A program made the position numbers and the translations under genes. The notes beneath the pieces are model-generated. The model was not told the DNA's origin and searched no databases. It saw only the letters and a list, made by a program, of their open reading frames with translations. A DNA stretch of 64,000 nucleotides from Hydrogenophilales bacterium 28-61-23 (GTDB lineage Bacteria > Pseudomonadota > Gammaproteobacteria > Burkholderiales > Thiobacillaceae). Shown in pieces: positions 7,732 through 16,191 of the stretch (positions are counted from its first letter, which is position 1; each line of letters begins with the position of its first letter). The DNA lies in NCBI GenBank assembly GCA_002281555.1, contig NCGJ01000003.1:248001-312000 (forward strand). The letters run 5' to 3'.

Positions 7732-9155
7732 ACTTCTTCGTCCGCTTCTTCGTCGGCTACGTGCTGGTCGCCGCCGTGGCGGTGCTGCTGGCGATGAAAC
7801 TGTTTACCGACCAGTTCGTGCCCGGCGTGCGCCAGTCGGTCGAGGAAACCCTGGTGCAGACCGCCAACCTGCTGGCGGAAATGGCGCAACCGATGCCCGG
7901 CCAGGCCGGCGTCGCAAGCATCGAAGCCGTGTTCCGAGGTTATGAAAAACGCCGCTTCGAGGCGCGCATTTACGGCGTGCTGAAAAGCGAGCCGGATCTG
8001 CGCATCTACGTCACCGACCGGCTCGGGCGGGTGATATTCGACAGCCAGGGTCGCGATCTGGGCCAGGATTATTCGCGCTGGCAGGACGTCAGCCGCACCC
8101 TCAAGGGCGAATATGGCGCCCGCACCACGCGCGAATCCGAATACGACAGTTCCACCAGCGTCATGTACGTCGCGGCGCCCATCGTGCGGGACGGCCGTAT
8201 CGTCGGCGTGCTGTCGGTCGGCAAACCGTCCAGCTCCTTCCAGAGCTTCATCGACCTGGCCCGCGCCAAGGCTTGGCAATCCGCCTGGTGGCTGTTCGCG
8301 CTGGCCCTCTTGCTGGCGCTGGCGTTTTCGTTCTGGATGACACGCGACTTGCGCCGTCTGGTGCATTACGCAAATGAAGTGGCCGAGGGTACGCGCGAGC
8401 GCATTCCCATCGAAGGCCGCAGCGAGTTGCGCCGCCTGGCCCAGGCGCTGGAACACCTGCGCGCCGAACTGGACGGCAAGGCGCATGTGGAAAAAGTATC
8501 CCAGTTGCTGGCGCATGAACTGAAAAGCCCGATTGCCGCCATCGGCGGCGCGGTCGAGTTGTTGCAGGACGAAACCGACCCGGCCCGGCGCAACCGCCTG
8601 CAAACCAACATCGCCGGCGAGACCGGCCGCCTGCAACGCATCGTCGAAGGCGTGCTCAACCTGGCCCGCGCGGAAAATCGCGGCCGGCTCGACGAGGTGG
8701 AAGACATCGCCCTGGCCGATCTGATCCGGGACGTGCTGGACACCCGCGCCGAGCGCCTGGCCGCCAGGGCGCTGAGCGCCGACGCCGACCTGCAACCCGT
8801 CCATGTCGATGGCAACCACTTCCTGCTGCGCCAGGCGGTGGCCAATCTGCTCGACAACGCCATCGACTTCAGCCCGGTCGGCGGCCGATTGTCGATCCGC
8901 CTGGAAATAGCGGAGAACAAAGCCCGCCTGTGCATCCGCGACCGGGGCCCGGGCATTCCGGACTACGCCCTGCCACGCCTGTTCGAGCGCTTTTACTCGG
9001 TGCCGCGCCCAGACTCCGGCGAACGCGGCAGCGGCCTGGGCTTGAATCTGGTGCAGGAAGTGGCGCGCCTGCATCGCGGCGGCATCGAATTAAGCAACCA
9101 TCCGGACGGCGGCGCGAAAGCGTGCCTGAACCTGCCCGCCACGATCCACACCTAA
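7728..9155 (+). CDS. creC: two-component sensor histidine kinase CreC
   Basis: A 475-residue inner-membrane kinase, very close to the length of E. coli CreC. Membrane helices lie at about residues 5-22 and 184-204, flanking a periplasmic sensor that ends in APIVRDGRIVGVLSVGKP. A HAMP-like linker (MTRDLRRLVHYANEVAEG) leads to a HisKA domain with the phosphorylated His at residue 263 (LLAHELKSPIAAIGG) and an ATPase domain (NLLDNAIDFSP, RDRGPGIP, GSGLGLNLVQEV). The TTG start at 7728 overlaps the creB TGA (TTGA), so the pair is translationally coupled. Confidence 0.9.
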   Translation: MNFFVRFFVGYVLVAAVAVLLAMKLFTDQFVPGVRQSVEETLVQTANLLAEMAQPMPGQAGVASIEAVFRGYEKRRFEARIYGVLKSEPDLRIYVTDRLGRVIFDSQGRDLGQDYSRWQDVSRTLKGEYGARTTRESEYDSSTSVMYVAAPIVRDGRIVGVLSVGKPSSSFQSFIDLARAKAWQSAWWLFALALLLALAFSFWMTRDLRRLVHYANEVAEGTRERIPIEGRSELRRLAQALEHLRAELDGKAHVEKVSQLLAHELKSPIAAIGGAVELLQDETDPARRNRLQTNIAGETGRLQRIVEGVLNLARAENRGRLDEVEDIALADLIRDVLDTRAERLAARALSADADLQPVHVDGNHFLLRQAVANLLDNAIDFSPVGGRLSIRLEIAENKARLCIRDRGPGIPDYALPRLFERFYSVPRPDSGERGSGLGLNLVQEVARLHRGGIELSNHPDGGAKACLNLPATIHT

Positions 9156-9226
9156 TCCCCGCACAGCGCACACAAATCCTCCACGGCGGATCGCCAAGCT
9201 CTCCCCACCTCAACCGGGAGTCCGCC

Positions 9227-10558
9227 ATGAACAAATCGCTCAGTCACAAACTTCTCGCCCTCGCCCTACTGGCCCTCGTCCTGGCCTTCGCGGTCATGCA
9301 AGTGGAATGGAAAGTGCGTGAACGCCAGGCCGCGCGCGATGGCGCGGTGCGCGCCATCGCAGATCAATACGCCCACGAACAACAACTGGCCGGCCCGCTG
9401 CTATGGCTGAAATGCAGCGAGCCTCGCGTGCTCGTCCAAACCGACGAGAAAGGGGAAACCCGCCACAAGCCGATCGTCGGCGACTGTTCCCGCACCATCC
9501 GCCCCAGCCAGCTCAGCGGCCAAGGCAATCTGGAGGTCTCGGAACGCTATCGCGGTATCTACAAGGCGCGGATTTATCTGGCCGGCCTCAAGCTGCACGC
9601 CGAGTTGCCGGCGTTTCAGGCCAAGCCCGGACAGCGTATCGAAGAAGCGCATCTACTATTTGGCGTCAGCGATCCACGCGGCCTGAAACGCATCAAATTG
9701 TCCGCCGCCAACGGCCAGACCCTGACCGCCAAGCCCGGCATACCCGGCGGCCCGTTCGAACAAGGCTTCCATGTACCGCTCGATGTAGCGCAACTGGCCT
9801 CGGGCCTGAAGCTGGACGCCGAACTGGAAATCGCCGGCAGCGGCCGACTGGACTGGGCGCCGCTGGCGGAAAACAACGACTTCAGCCTGCGCTCGGCCTG
9901 GCCGCATCCCAGCTTCGCCGGCCAGTTCCTGCCGGAGACGCGCGAGATCGGCACATCCGGCTTCAGCGCGCGCTGGCGCGTCAACGACTTCGCCACCGGC
10001 GGCGACCGCATGCTCGCCGGCAAGGCCGGCACCTGGCTGACCACCAGCCTCGGCGTCTCGCTGGTCGACCCGGTCGACGCCTACACCCAGACCGACCGCG
10101 CCGTGCGCTACGGTTTCCTGTTCGTGCTGCTGACCCTGGGCGGCTTCTTCCTGTTTGAACTGCTCAAGGCCAAGCCGGTGCATCCGCTGCAATACCTGCT
10201 GATCGGCTTCGCCGTGGTGCTGTTCTTCCTGCTCCTGCTGGCGCTGTCCGAACACACCGGCTTCGCCATGGCCTACCTGATCGCCGCGTCCGCCTGCGTG
10301 CTGCTGATCGCAGGCTACGGCCGCGGCCTGCTCGGCAACTGGCAAGGCGCGGCGGGCCTCGGCGCCGGCTACGGCCTGCTCTATTTCGGCCTCTACCAGT
10401 TGCTCGCCTCGGAGGACTACGCGCTGCTGATGGGCGCCTGGCTGATCTTCGGCCTGCTCGCGCTGACCATGTATCTGACGCGCCGGCTGGACTGGGGCCG
10501 GGCCGGACAAGCCCTGCCCAAACCAGCGATGGAAACAGATATGGAAACGGGCGAATAA
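9227..10558 (+). CDS. creD: CreD, inner-membrane envelope integrity protein
   Basis: A 443-residue membrane protein that is the best-known output of the CreBC system; in other bacteria it affects envelope integrity and beta-lactam or colicin tolerance. An N-terminal helix (about residues 8-28) is followed by a large periplasmic domain (about 30-290, with EASERYRGIYKA-like and LAGLKLHAEL segments), then a cluster of about five or six hydrophobic helices (about 292-425). The ATG at 9227 is preceded by CGGGAG. It lies 71 bases after creC. creA, present in E. coli, is absent here. Confidence 0.88.
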   Translation: MNKSLSHKLLALALLALVLAFAVMQVEWKVRERQAARDGAVRAIADQYAHEQQLAGPLLWLKCSEPRVLVQTDEKGETRHKPIVGDCSRTIRPSQLSGQGNLEVSERYRGIYKARIYLAGLKLHAELPAFQAKPGQRIEEAHLLFGVSDPRGLKRIKLSAANGQTLTAKPGIPGGPFEQGFHVPLDVAQLASGLKLDAELEIAGSGRLDWAPLAENNDFSLRSAWPHPSFAGQFLPETREIGTSGFSARWRVNDFATGGDRMLAGKAGTWLTTSLGVSLVDPVDAYTQTDRAVRYGFLFVLLTLGGFFLFELLKAKPVHPLQYLLIGFAVVLFFLLLLALSEHTGFAMAYLIAASACVLLIAGYGRGLLGNWQGAAGLGAGYGLLYFGLYQLLASEDYALLMGAWLIFGLLALTMYLTRRLDWGRAGQALPKPAMETDMETGE

Positions 10559-10560
10559 GC

Positions 10561-11094
10561 ATGTTCATCGCCCACCTGCCCGCCGGCTACCTCACCGCGC
10601 GTCTGGTCGCGCGACAGAGCGGCGGGACCGCCACACCAACGCTGATCGTCGCCGGCCTGGCCGGTGGCATCTTCCCGGATACCGACCTGCTCTATGGCGC
10701 ACTGATCGACCACTGGCAGATACACCACCACCGCTACTGGACCCATCTGCCGCTGGTCTGGCTGGCGATCTCGGCCGTCGCGCTGCTGTTGTCCGGAAGG
10801 TCCGACGCAGCACGGCAAACGGTGACCGTATTTTTGCTGGCCGTCTGGAGCCATCTGCTGCTGGACAGCGTCGCCGGCGACATCTGGTGGCTTTGGCCCT
10901 GGCTCGACACGCCGTTTTCGCTTGTCATCATTCCGGCCATCCACTCGCCCTGGTGGCTGAATTTCCTGCTGCACTGGACCTTTGCGGTGGAACTCGGATT
11001 TGTCCTGCTGGCTGTCTGGCTGGCGTGGAAGCGCCCCGCTTGCACACCGCGGCGAGCCACGGGCATGATGGCGTCGCCCGCCTGCCCAGACTGA
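10561..11094 (+). CDS. YdjM/DUF457-like membrane-bound metal-dependent hydrolase
   Basis: A 177-residue polytopic membrane protein. The N-terminal MFIAHLPAGYL, the GGIFPDTDLLYG segment and the histidine pair in HHHRYWTH followed by a later H in SHLLLDSVAGD match the YdjM/LexA-regulated DUF457 family, whose His/Asp residues are predicted to bind metal. The actual substrate is not known. It starts 2 bases after creD and is probably cotranscribed with the cre genes, though it is not part of the enterobacterial cre operon. Confidence 0.75.
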   Translation: MFIAHLPAGYLTARLVARQSGGTATPTLIVAGLAGGIFPDTDLLYGALIDHWQIHHHRYWTHLPLVWLAISAVALLLSGRSDAARQTVTVFLLAVWSHLLLDSVAGDIWWLWPWLDTPFSLVIIPAIHSPWWLNFLLHWTFAVELGFVLLAVWLAWKRPACTPRRATGMMASPACPD

Positions 11095-11125
11095 CGCGCG
11101 GGCCCATTCAACAAAAAATACAGGG

Positions 11126-13807
11126 ATGACAATGCGACGAGGGATTGCGGTTTCCGTTTTGATTTTTGCACTGGCGCTGGCTTACTGGTTTTTTCAGCGC
11201 GGTGAAGAAAGTGCCTCCCCCACCGGGACGGATGCGGCCCTCGCCGTCAAACAACCCCTGCTCGAAGCCGCGCGCGGCATGTTGGCGACGCACCGCCAGA
11301 TCATCGTGCTGCTGGCTGAGGAAAAATCCCTCTCGGCACCGGAGCGAGCGGCGGCGCAACGGGTCGGCCACGCCTTGTTTCATGACAATCTGGCGCGCCT
11401 GAATCAAGTGGAAAAAGACCTGACGGAGCTTCTGGCGCGGCGCGATGCGGCCCGCTTCGGCGAGCTGGAAGCGGTGCTGGCGTTCATCGAATCCGAACCC
11501 GGCCTGTACGACGCCGACCGGCTGGCGTTCCGCGAATTCCTGAATGACCTGCAACGCGAGATCGGGCGCGACGGCAGTCTGCCTGCCGTGAAGTTGCACA
11601 AGCGGGTCGGCGAAGACCTGGATGCGCTGGCCGAAATCGAGCGTCTGTACGACCGCGAGATTCGGGAAATCTTCAGCCGTTTCGATACCCGCGCCATCGT
11701 CCTCAAGCGCGAGAAATGGTCGGACTATGTCGCGCATCTGAAGACGCTGTATCGCCGCGAGCAGATCCTGCGCGACCACGGCATCGTCCTGCCCGTTGTT
11801 ACGTCCGCCACCGCGTCCGCCGCCCCGGTGGCGCCAAGCAAGGACGCCAAGGATGACATCCTGTTCGGCCGCGACCTGCCGCCCAAGACGCTGGTGTTGA
11901 CCTTCGACGACGGCCCGCATCAAAGCCATACCGGCGAGATCGCCGCCATCCTCGGCCAGTATGGCTTGCCCGCCATCTTCTTCGAGGTCGGACGCAACCT
12001 CGGCAACCTCGACCCGGAGGGCCACATCAAACCCTCGCCGCGCGTGGCCGCCGCCCGCGCTCTGTTGGCGGATGGCCACCTGCTCGCCAATCACAGCCTG
12101 ACCCACGCCAAACTGTCGGCCCAGGACGGCGACACCGTGCGCAAGGAAATCCTCACCACCGACAGCCTGCTCAAGGCGGTGGACGCCAAACGTTCCAACC
12201 TGTTCCGTTTCCCCTATGGCGCCGGCAGCCTGGAAGGCCTCAACACTCTGACAAAGGCCAGCTTGCGCTCGATGATGTGGAACATCGACTCGCTGGACTG
12301 GGCCGACCCGATCCCCAATTCCATCGCCGACCGGGTGTTGCGCGAGGTGGACGCCCAGGGCAGGGGCATCGTGCTGTTCCACGACATCCACGAACGCACG
12401 GTCAAGGCGCTGCCTCTGGTGCTGGGACGTTTGATGGCGGAGGGCTACCAGTTCGCCACCTGGGACGGGAGCGGTTTCAAGCTCGCCAAGATCGCCACGA
12501 ATCAGGCACCGCCGCCGGTGGTCAACCCCGGCTACGGCCAATCCTGGGCCATCACCATCGGCATCGACGAATACAGCCGCTGGCCCCGGCTGCAACACGC
12601 CGCCAAGGGCGCCGAAACCATCGGCCAGACGCTGGTGGACAAATTCGGCTTCAGCCCGGAGCGGGTGATCAGCCTGAAGAACGGCGAGGCGACCCGCAAC
12701 GGCATCCTGGCCGCGTTCCACGAGCGGCTGCAACACAACCTGAAACCCGACGACCGGGTGTTCGTCTTTTTCGCCGGCCACGGCGCCACCCGGCACCTGA
12801 GTTCCGGCCGCGACCTGGGTTACATCGTGCCAGTGGATTCCGACCCGGAGAAGTTCGCCAGCGACGCCATACCGATGACCGAAATCCAGAACATCGCGGA
12901 AAGCCTGCCGGCGCGTCATGTGCTGTTCGTTATGGACGCCTGTTACAGCGGCCTCGGCCTGACCCGTGGCGCCAGCGGTTTCCTGCACGAGAACGCGCGC
13001 CGCCAGGGCCGCCAGATGCTCACCGCCGGCGGCGCCGACCAACTGGTGGCCGATGGCGGGCCGAACGGCCATTCCATCTTCACCTGGACCCTGCTGCAAG
13101 CGCTGGCCGGCCGCGCCGACCTGAACGGCGACAGCCTGATCACCGCCACCGAACTGGCCGCCTACATCGCCCCCAGCGTCGCCGGCGTCTCGCGCCAGAC
13201 CCCGGCCTTCGGCAGCCTGCCCGGATCGGAAGGCGGCGATTTCGTGTTCGAGGTGCGTCCCGAAAACGAATTCCTCAGCGCCCAAAGCAGCCAGCTTTCC
13301 AGCGAAGCCATCGCCCTCAACAGCCGGCTCGACACCCTCCAGCCCCAATCCACCGCCGCCGCCGCCGCCAAACCCGCGCCAGTGGTGATTACCGACCTGC
13401 AAGGCGAAGCGCAAAAAATCCAGTTGCCGAAAGCGGTGCCGCCTTCGCAACGCCAACTGGCGCAACGCGCCAACGACCGAGGCCTCCAGCTCTACAAGGA
13501 AAAACGCTATGCCGAAGCGGAAGCGGCGTTCACCGAAGCCCTGCGGCAGCGGCCGGATTTCGCGCTGGCCGCCAACAACCTCGGCTTCATCTACTTCCGC
13601 CAGCAAAAATACCCCGAAGCCGCGCGCTGGTTCGAGAACGCCCTGAGCATGGACCGCTCCCGCGCCATCGCCTATCTGAACCTCGGCGACGCCTGGCTGA
13701 AAGCCGGCGAGCCCGCCAAAGCCAAAACCGCGTTCCAGACTTATCTGGAAATTGCCGCCAATGGAGCGGGGGCGGGGCATGCGCGGCAGATGCTGGGTGA
13801 GATGTAA
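11126..13807 (+). CDS. fusion of polysaccharide deacetylase, caspase-like peptidase and TPR domains
   Basis: An 893-residue protein with an N-terminal membrane anchor or uncleaved signal (about residues 5-22), so its domains are probably periplasmic. After a helical region (about 35-215) comes a NodB deacetylase domain at about 250-445, with the catalytic/metal pair D261-D262 (TFDDGPHQS) and NHSLTH. A caspase-like C14 domain follows (about 470-700): His552 in FFAGHGA and Cys606 in MDACYSG form the expected dyad. TPR repeats fill about 780-885. NodB domains deacetylate glycans; C14 domains are cysteine proteases. The combination is unusual and the function unknown. The ATG at 11132 is an alternative start. 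Confidence 0.85.
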   Translation: MTMRRGIAVSVLIFALALAYWFFQRGEESASPTGTDAALAVKQPLLEAARGMLATHRQIIVLLAEEKSLSAPERAAAQRVGHALFHDNLARLNQVEKDLTELLARRDAARFGELEAVLAFIESEPGLYDADRLAFREFLNDLQREIGRDGSLPAVKLHKRVGEDLDALAEIERLYDREIREIFSRFDTRAIVLKREKWSDYVAHLKTLYRREQILRDHGIVLPVVTSATASAAPVAPSKDAKDDILFGRDLPPKTLVLTFDDGPHQSHTGEIAAILGQYGLPAIFFEVGRNLGNLDPEGHIKPSPRVAAARALLADGHLLANHSLTHAKLSAQDGDTVRKEILTTDSLLKAVDAKRSNLFRFPYGAGSLEGLNTLTKASLRSMMWNIDSLDWADPIPNSIADRVLREVDAQGRGIVLFHDIHERTVKALPLVLGRLMAEGYQFATWDGSGFKLAKIATNQAPPPVVNPGYGQSWAITIGIDEYSRWPRLQHAAKGAETIGQTLVDKFGFSPERVISLKNGEATRNGILAAFHERLQHNLKPDDRVFVFFAGHGATRHLSSGRDLGYIVPVDSDPEKFASDAIPMTEIQNIAESLPARHVLFVMDACYSGLGLTRGASGFLHENARRQGRQMLTAGGADQLVADGGPNGHSIFTWTLLQALAGRADLNGDSLITATELAAYIAPSVAGVSRQTPAFGSLPGSEGGDFVFEVRPENEFLSAQSSQLSSEAIALNSRLDTLQPQSTAAAAAKPAPVVITDLQGEAQKIQLPKAVPPSQRQLAQRANDRGLQLYKEKRYAEAEAAFTEALRQRPDFALAANNLGFIYFRQQKYPEAARWFENALSMDRSRAIAYLNLGDAWLKAGEPAKAKTAFQTYLEIAANGAGAGHARQMLGEM

Positions 13808-13901
13808 GTCTGGCGGTCTATGCGAACTACGGTTCTGATCGGGTCAACCAACACCAGCAATCCCCAGAAAACCCTGCGACAAAAATGAATTGAAACAACA
13901 C

Positions 13902-13944
13902 AAAACTTGATAAAACTTGATTGCACGCCTTTTCCAAATATAAT
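13902..13944 (+). promoter_or_regulatory. promoter with tandem 10-base repeats before the XRE-ImmA gene
   Basis: Two perfect head-to-tail copies of AAAACTTGAT occupy 13902-13911 and 13912-13921, spaced by one helical turn. The second overlaps a -35-like TTGATT (13917-13922), and TATAAT follows at 13939-13944 after 16 bases. The repeats are well placed for autorepression by the XRE protein encoded next. The predicted transcript would start at about 13951, directly at the ATG, implying a leaderless mRNA. Confidence 0.6.
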
Positions 13945-13951
13945 TTCGTGC

Positions 13952-15076
13952 ATGGAAAAAGCCCTGAATTTCAACGCAATCCAGAGCGCATTGACCGCTC
14001 AAGGGATGAACCAGAAACAGTTGGCGGAAGCAGTCGGCACATCGTCCCAATCGGTGACCAACTGGCTCAAGGGCAAGGACTTTCCCCGCCCGGCCGCACT
14101 TCTCAAACTAGCCACCACGCTTAGCCTGACGTTCGAACAACTCGTTCAGGTCAACGATCCAGGGCGGCCTGTAGTCGCGTATCGCAAGAAGGCGAATGCC
14201 AAAACAACCGCCGTGCATTTTGCCAAGGCGGAAAGCATCGGCATGCTGCTCAAACCGCTGGTCGCCTACCTGCCTGAAATTCAAGCGTTGCGCACGTTGA
14301 TAACGTCCCCATCAACCGATTACGACAAGCTTCAGATCGTCGTATCGCAAACCCGAAATCGGCTGGGCATCGGACCACAAGCGGTGCTGGGGTACGAAAA
14401 CCTCATCGGCGAATTCAAGGATTGCGGCGCTGTTCTGGTTCCCGTGCTTTGGGGTGCCAAGGGCAATCATGAAAACGCCCTGCATATCCGACTGCCGCAA
14501 GAAGATGTCACCTTCATCTTCCTCAATCTCGATACCCGGCTGGAAGACTTCAAATTCTGGATGGCCCATGAATTGGCGCATGTGCTTACCCCAGACCTGT
14601 CCGGCAGCAACGCAGGTGAGGATTTTGCCGACGCCTTCGCCGGCGCGCTGCTGTACCCGAAAGCGTGCGCCGAGTCCGCCTATCGGGAGGCCGTCCGGCA
14701 TACGAAACCCGAGAGCGCAATAAAGGTGCTGATGGGCCAAGCCGATGCGCACATGATCTCGTTGAACACCGTCTATCAACAGGTCCGGCATTACGCCGCG
14801 TCGTCCGGCATGACGCCGCTTCCCATCCAGGAAACAGCCATTCACGCAGTGCGTAACAGCCGGCGCGGTCCATTGGTCAGCGAAGCCCTGTTCGACCCGA
14901 TGCCGCCCTCGCCACAACGCTATATCGCCGCCTGCGAAAACACCTTCCAGACCGACTTCTTCCATGCGCTAAAACGCATGATCGTCGCGAACGGCACCGG
15001 CGCCGCCTATATCCAACAAGTGTTGGATACCTCTCTGCAGGATGCCGTGGCTTTCCACGAGGCGTTGCGCCATTGA
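13952..15076 (+). CDS. XRE-family regulator fused to an ImmA/IrrE metallopeptidase domain
   Basis: A 374-residue protein. An XRE helix-turn-helix lies at about residues 7-60 (MNQKQLAEAVGTSSQSVTNWLKG), and an ImmA/IrrE (M78) zinc peptidase domain at about 190-265, with the HELAH motif in FWMAHELAHVL and the downstream acidic EDFADAFAGALL. Such proteins act as repressors or antitoxins that can be switched by proteolysis. The ATG at 13952 gives a start right at the HTH; an upstream ATG at 13907 adds 15 residues and would lie before the promoter. It overlaps the PIN-like gene that follows, suggesting a two-gene toxin-antitoxin or stress module. Confidence 0.85.
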   Translation: MEKALNFNAIQSALTAQGMNQKQLAEAVGTSSQSVTNWLKGKDFPRPAALLKLATTLSLTFEQLVQVNDPGRPVVAYRKKANAKTTAVHFAKAESIGMLLKPLVAYLPEIQALRTLITSPSTDYDKLQIVVSQTRNRLGIGPQAVLGYENLIGEFKDCGAVLVPVLWGAKGNHENALHIRLPQEDVTFIFLNLDTRLEDFKFWMAHELAHVLTPDLSGSNAGEDFADAFAGALLYPKACAESAYREAVRHTKPESAIKVLMGQADAHMISLNTVYQQVRHYAASSGMTPLPIQETAIHAVRNSRRGPLVSEALFDPMPPSPQRYIAACENTFQTDFFHALKRMIVANGTGAAYIQQVLDTSLQDAVAFHEALRH

Positions 15077-15663
15077 CGCTGGCGCTGCTTGCTACCAACG
15101 CCTATCTGCGACTGGCCAAGCGCATCCGTCCTCTGTTGGGGATTCCTTTCGGTCAGAAGCAATACGTTCTCACCATCCTGAAGCAGACCGAGGATGAGGT
15201 CAGAAAAAGTCCACGCCTCGAATTCACCTATCCCTGGTTTTCCGACGCCGACCTGGCATCTGAACGCCTATCCAAGCAAGTCCGGTTGAGCACGGAGGAA
15301 AGGCAACGCATCGAAGCCGCTACCAGCGTTCTGCGCGCCCATGTACTGGCCAACGCTCACGACTACACCTGCCAGGGCCGCTCACCGCCATCGCCAACCG
15401 ATTGCTTTTTGCTGGCGTTTGGCATGGTTCGTCCCGCTATCGTCGTAACCGATGACCTTGGCATGCACAAACTTGCCGAAGAATTCGAAATCGACATCTG
15501 GCACGGTCACGAACTCCTGAAAAAGATGCTCGGGGCAAAAGCCATCGACAACGTCCTCATCCGAGAAATCTATACCGCGCTGGAAAACAACGACGACTTG
15601 CCGCGTACCTGGCGTGAAGCCAAACATACTGCATTCAAGAAGTTGTTCGGGCCGGCGCCATAG
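15073..15663 (+). CDS. PIN-like domain protein, partner of the XRE-ImmA gene
   Basis: A 196-residue protein read from a TTG at 15073 that overlaps the upstream TGA (TTGA). The shape is that of a PIN ribonuclease: a first strand and turn LLATNAYLRLAK, an acidic helix TEDEVRKSPR, then SPTDCFLLAFGM and VTDDLGMHKLAEEFEIDIW. In active PIN domains the first motif is usually DTN; here the codon is GCT, giving ATN. The other acidic positions are present. PIN toxins cut RNA. The partner gene suggests a toxin-antitoxin arrangement, but whether the nuclease is active is uncertain. Confidence 0.65.
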   Translation: MTLALLATNAYLRLAKRIRPLLGIPFGQKQYVLTILKQTEDEVRKSPRLEFTYPWFSDADLASERLSKQVRLSTEERQRIEAATSVLRAHVLANAHDYTCQGRSPPSPTDCFLLAFGMVRPAIVVTDDLGMHKLAEEFEIDIWHGHELLKKMLGAKAIDNVLIREIYTALENNDDLPRTWREAKHTAFKKLFGPAP

Positions 15664-15709
15664 GAAAGCGCCAAACACCTCGCGCGATGTCTAAGGAAGC
15701 GATGATTTA

Positions 15710-15773
15710 TTCGTCATCCCAGCGAAGGCGGGAATCCAGGTTATTGATTCAACGGGGTTCCCGCCTTCGCGAG
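15710..15773. repeat. palindromic extragenic repeat (GCGAAGGCGGGAA type)
   Basis: An inverted repeat with arms at 15723-15737 and 15755-15769 pairing at 14 of 15 positions, preceded by CGTCATCCC. It shares the 16-base string GGTTCCCGCCTTCGCG with the element at 33708-33816, so both belong to one dispersed family. It sits at the left edge of the intergenic stretch before hamA. Confidence 0.75.
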
Positions 15774-16191
15774 ACCTATGAATAGGATCAACAATCTCTT
15801 TTCTCCCGGCGCAGATACACCAACCACCAAGTAGGTCGGGGGTGACCCGTTGCTTGAACCAGCGCACATCGCCGATAGATTCACCGACAAATTGACCAAA
15901 TCCACCGGCGAAATGGAAAGTCGTAAAACCTCCGCTTACTGACAGCGCGTAAATTTGCCGGGGTCTGCCCGAATGTCGCAATGTACGGCATGACCCCAAT
16001 GCAACAATGGTGTAACTTTCGTCCCTACCAGCAGAAGCCATAACAAACATCAAATTAAAAGGGATGCGGCCAATAATTTCGAAACCTGATGTCAAAAATA
16101 TATTGAAGCTGACTCCTTCGCTTGCGTTCATTTGCTTGCGATCAGAGCAGAACAGCTTTCTGCTCGACGTAAATCATCTACTGAGGCAATC
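15774..16191. other. intergenic stretch before the Hachiman genes
   Basis: About 420 bases with no convincing gene. Base composition falls from GC-rich to AT-rich along it, marking the left boundary of the Hachiman insert. The hamA promoter should lie near its right end, but I see no clear -10/-35 pair. CTGAGGCAAT just before 16192 may be the ribosome binding site. Confidence 0.5.

Noticed and set aside
12541-13000. the caspase domain as part of a CRISPR-linked protease system
   Set aside because: No cas genes or arrays are nearby; the domain is fused to a deacetylase and TPRs behind a membrane anchor.
11108-13780. 890-codon open frame on the minus strand
   Set aside because: It mirrors the deacetylase-caspase-TPR gene, has no domain, and its composition follows from third-position GC bias of the real gene.
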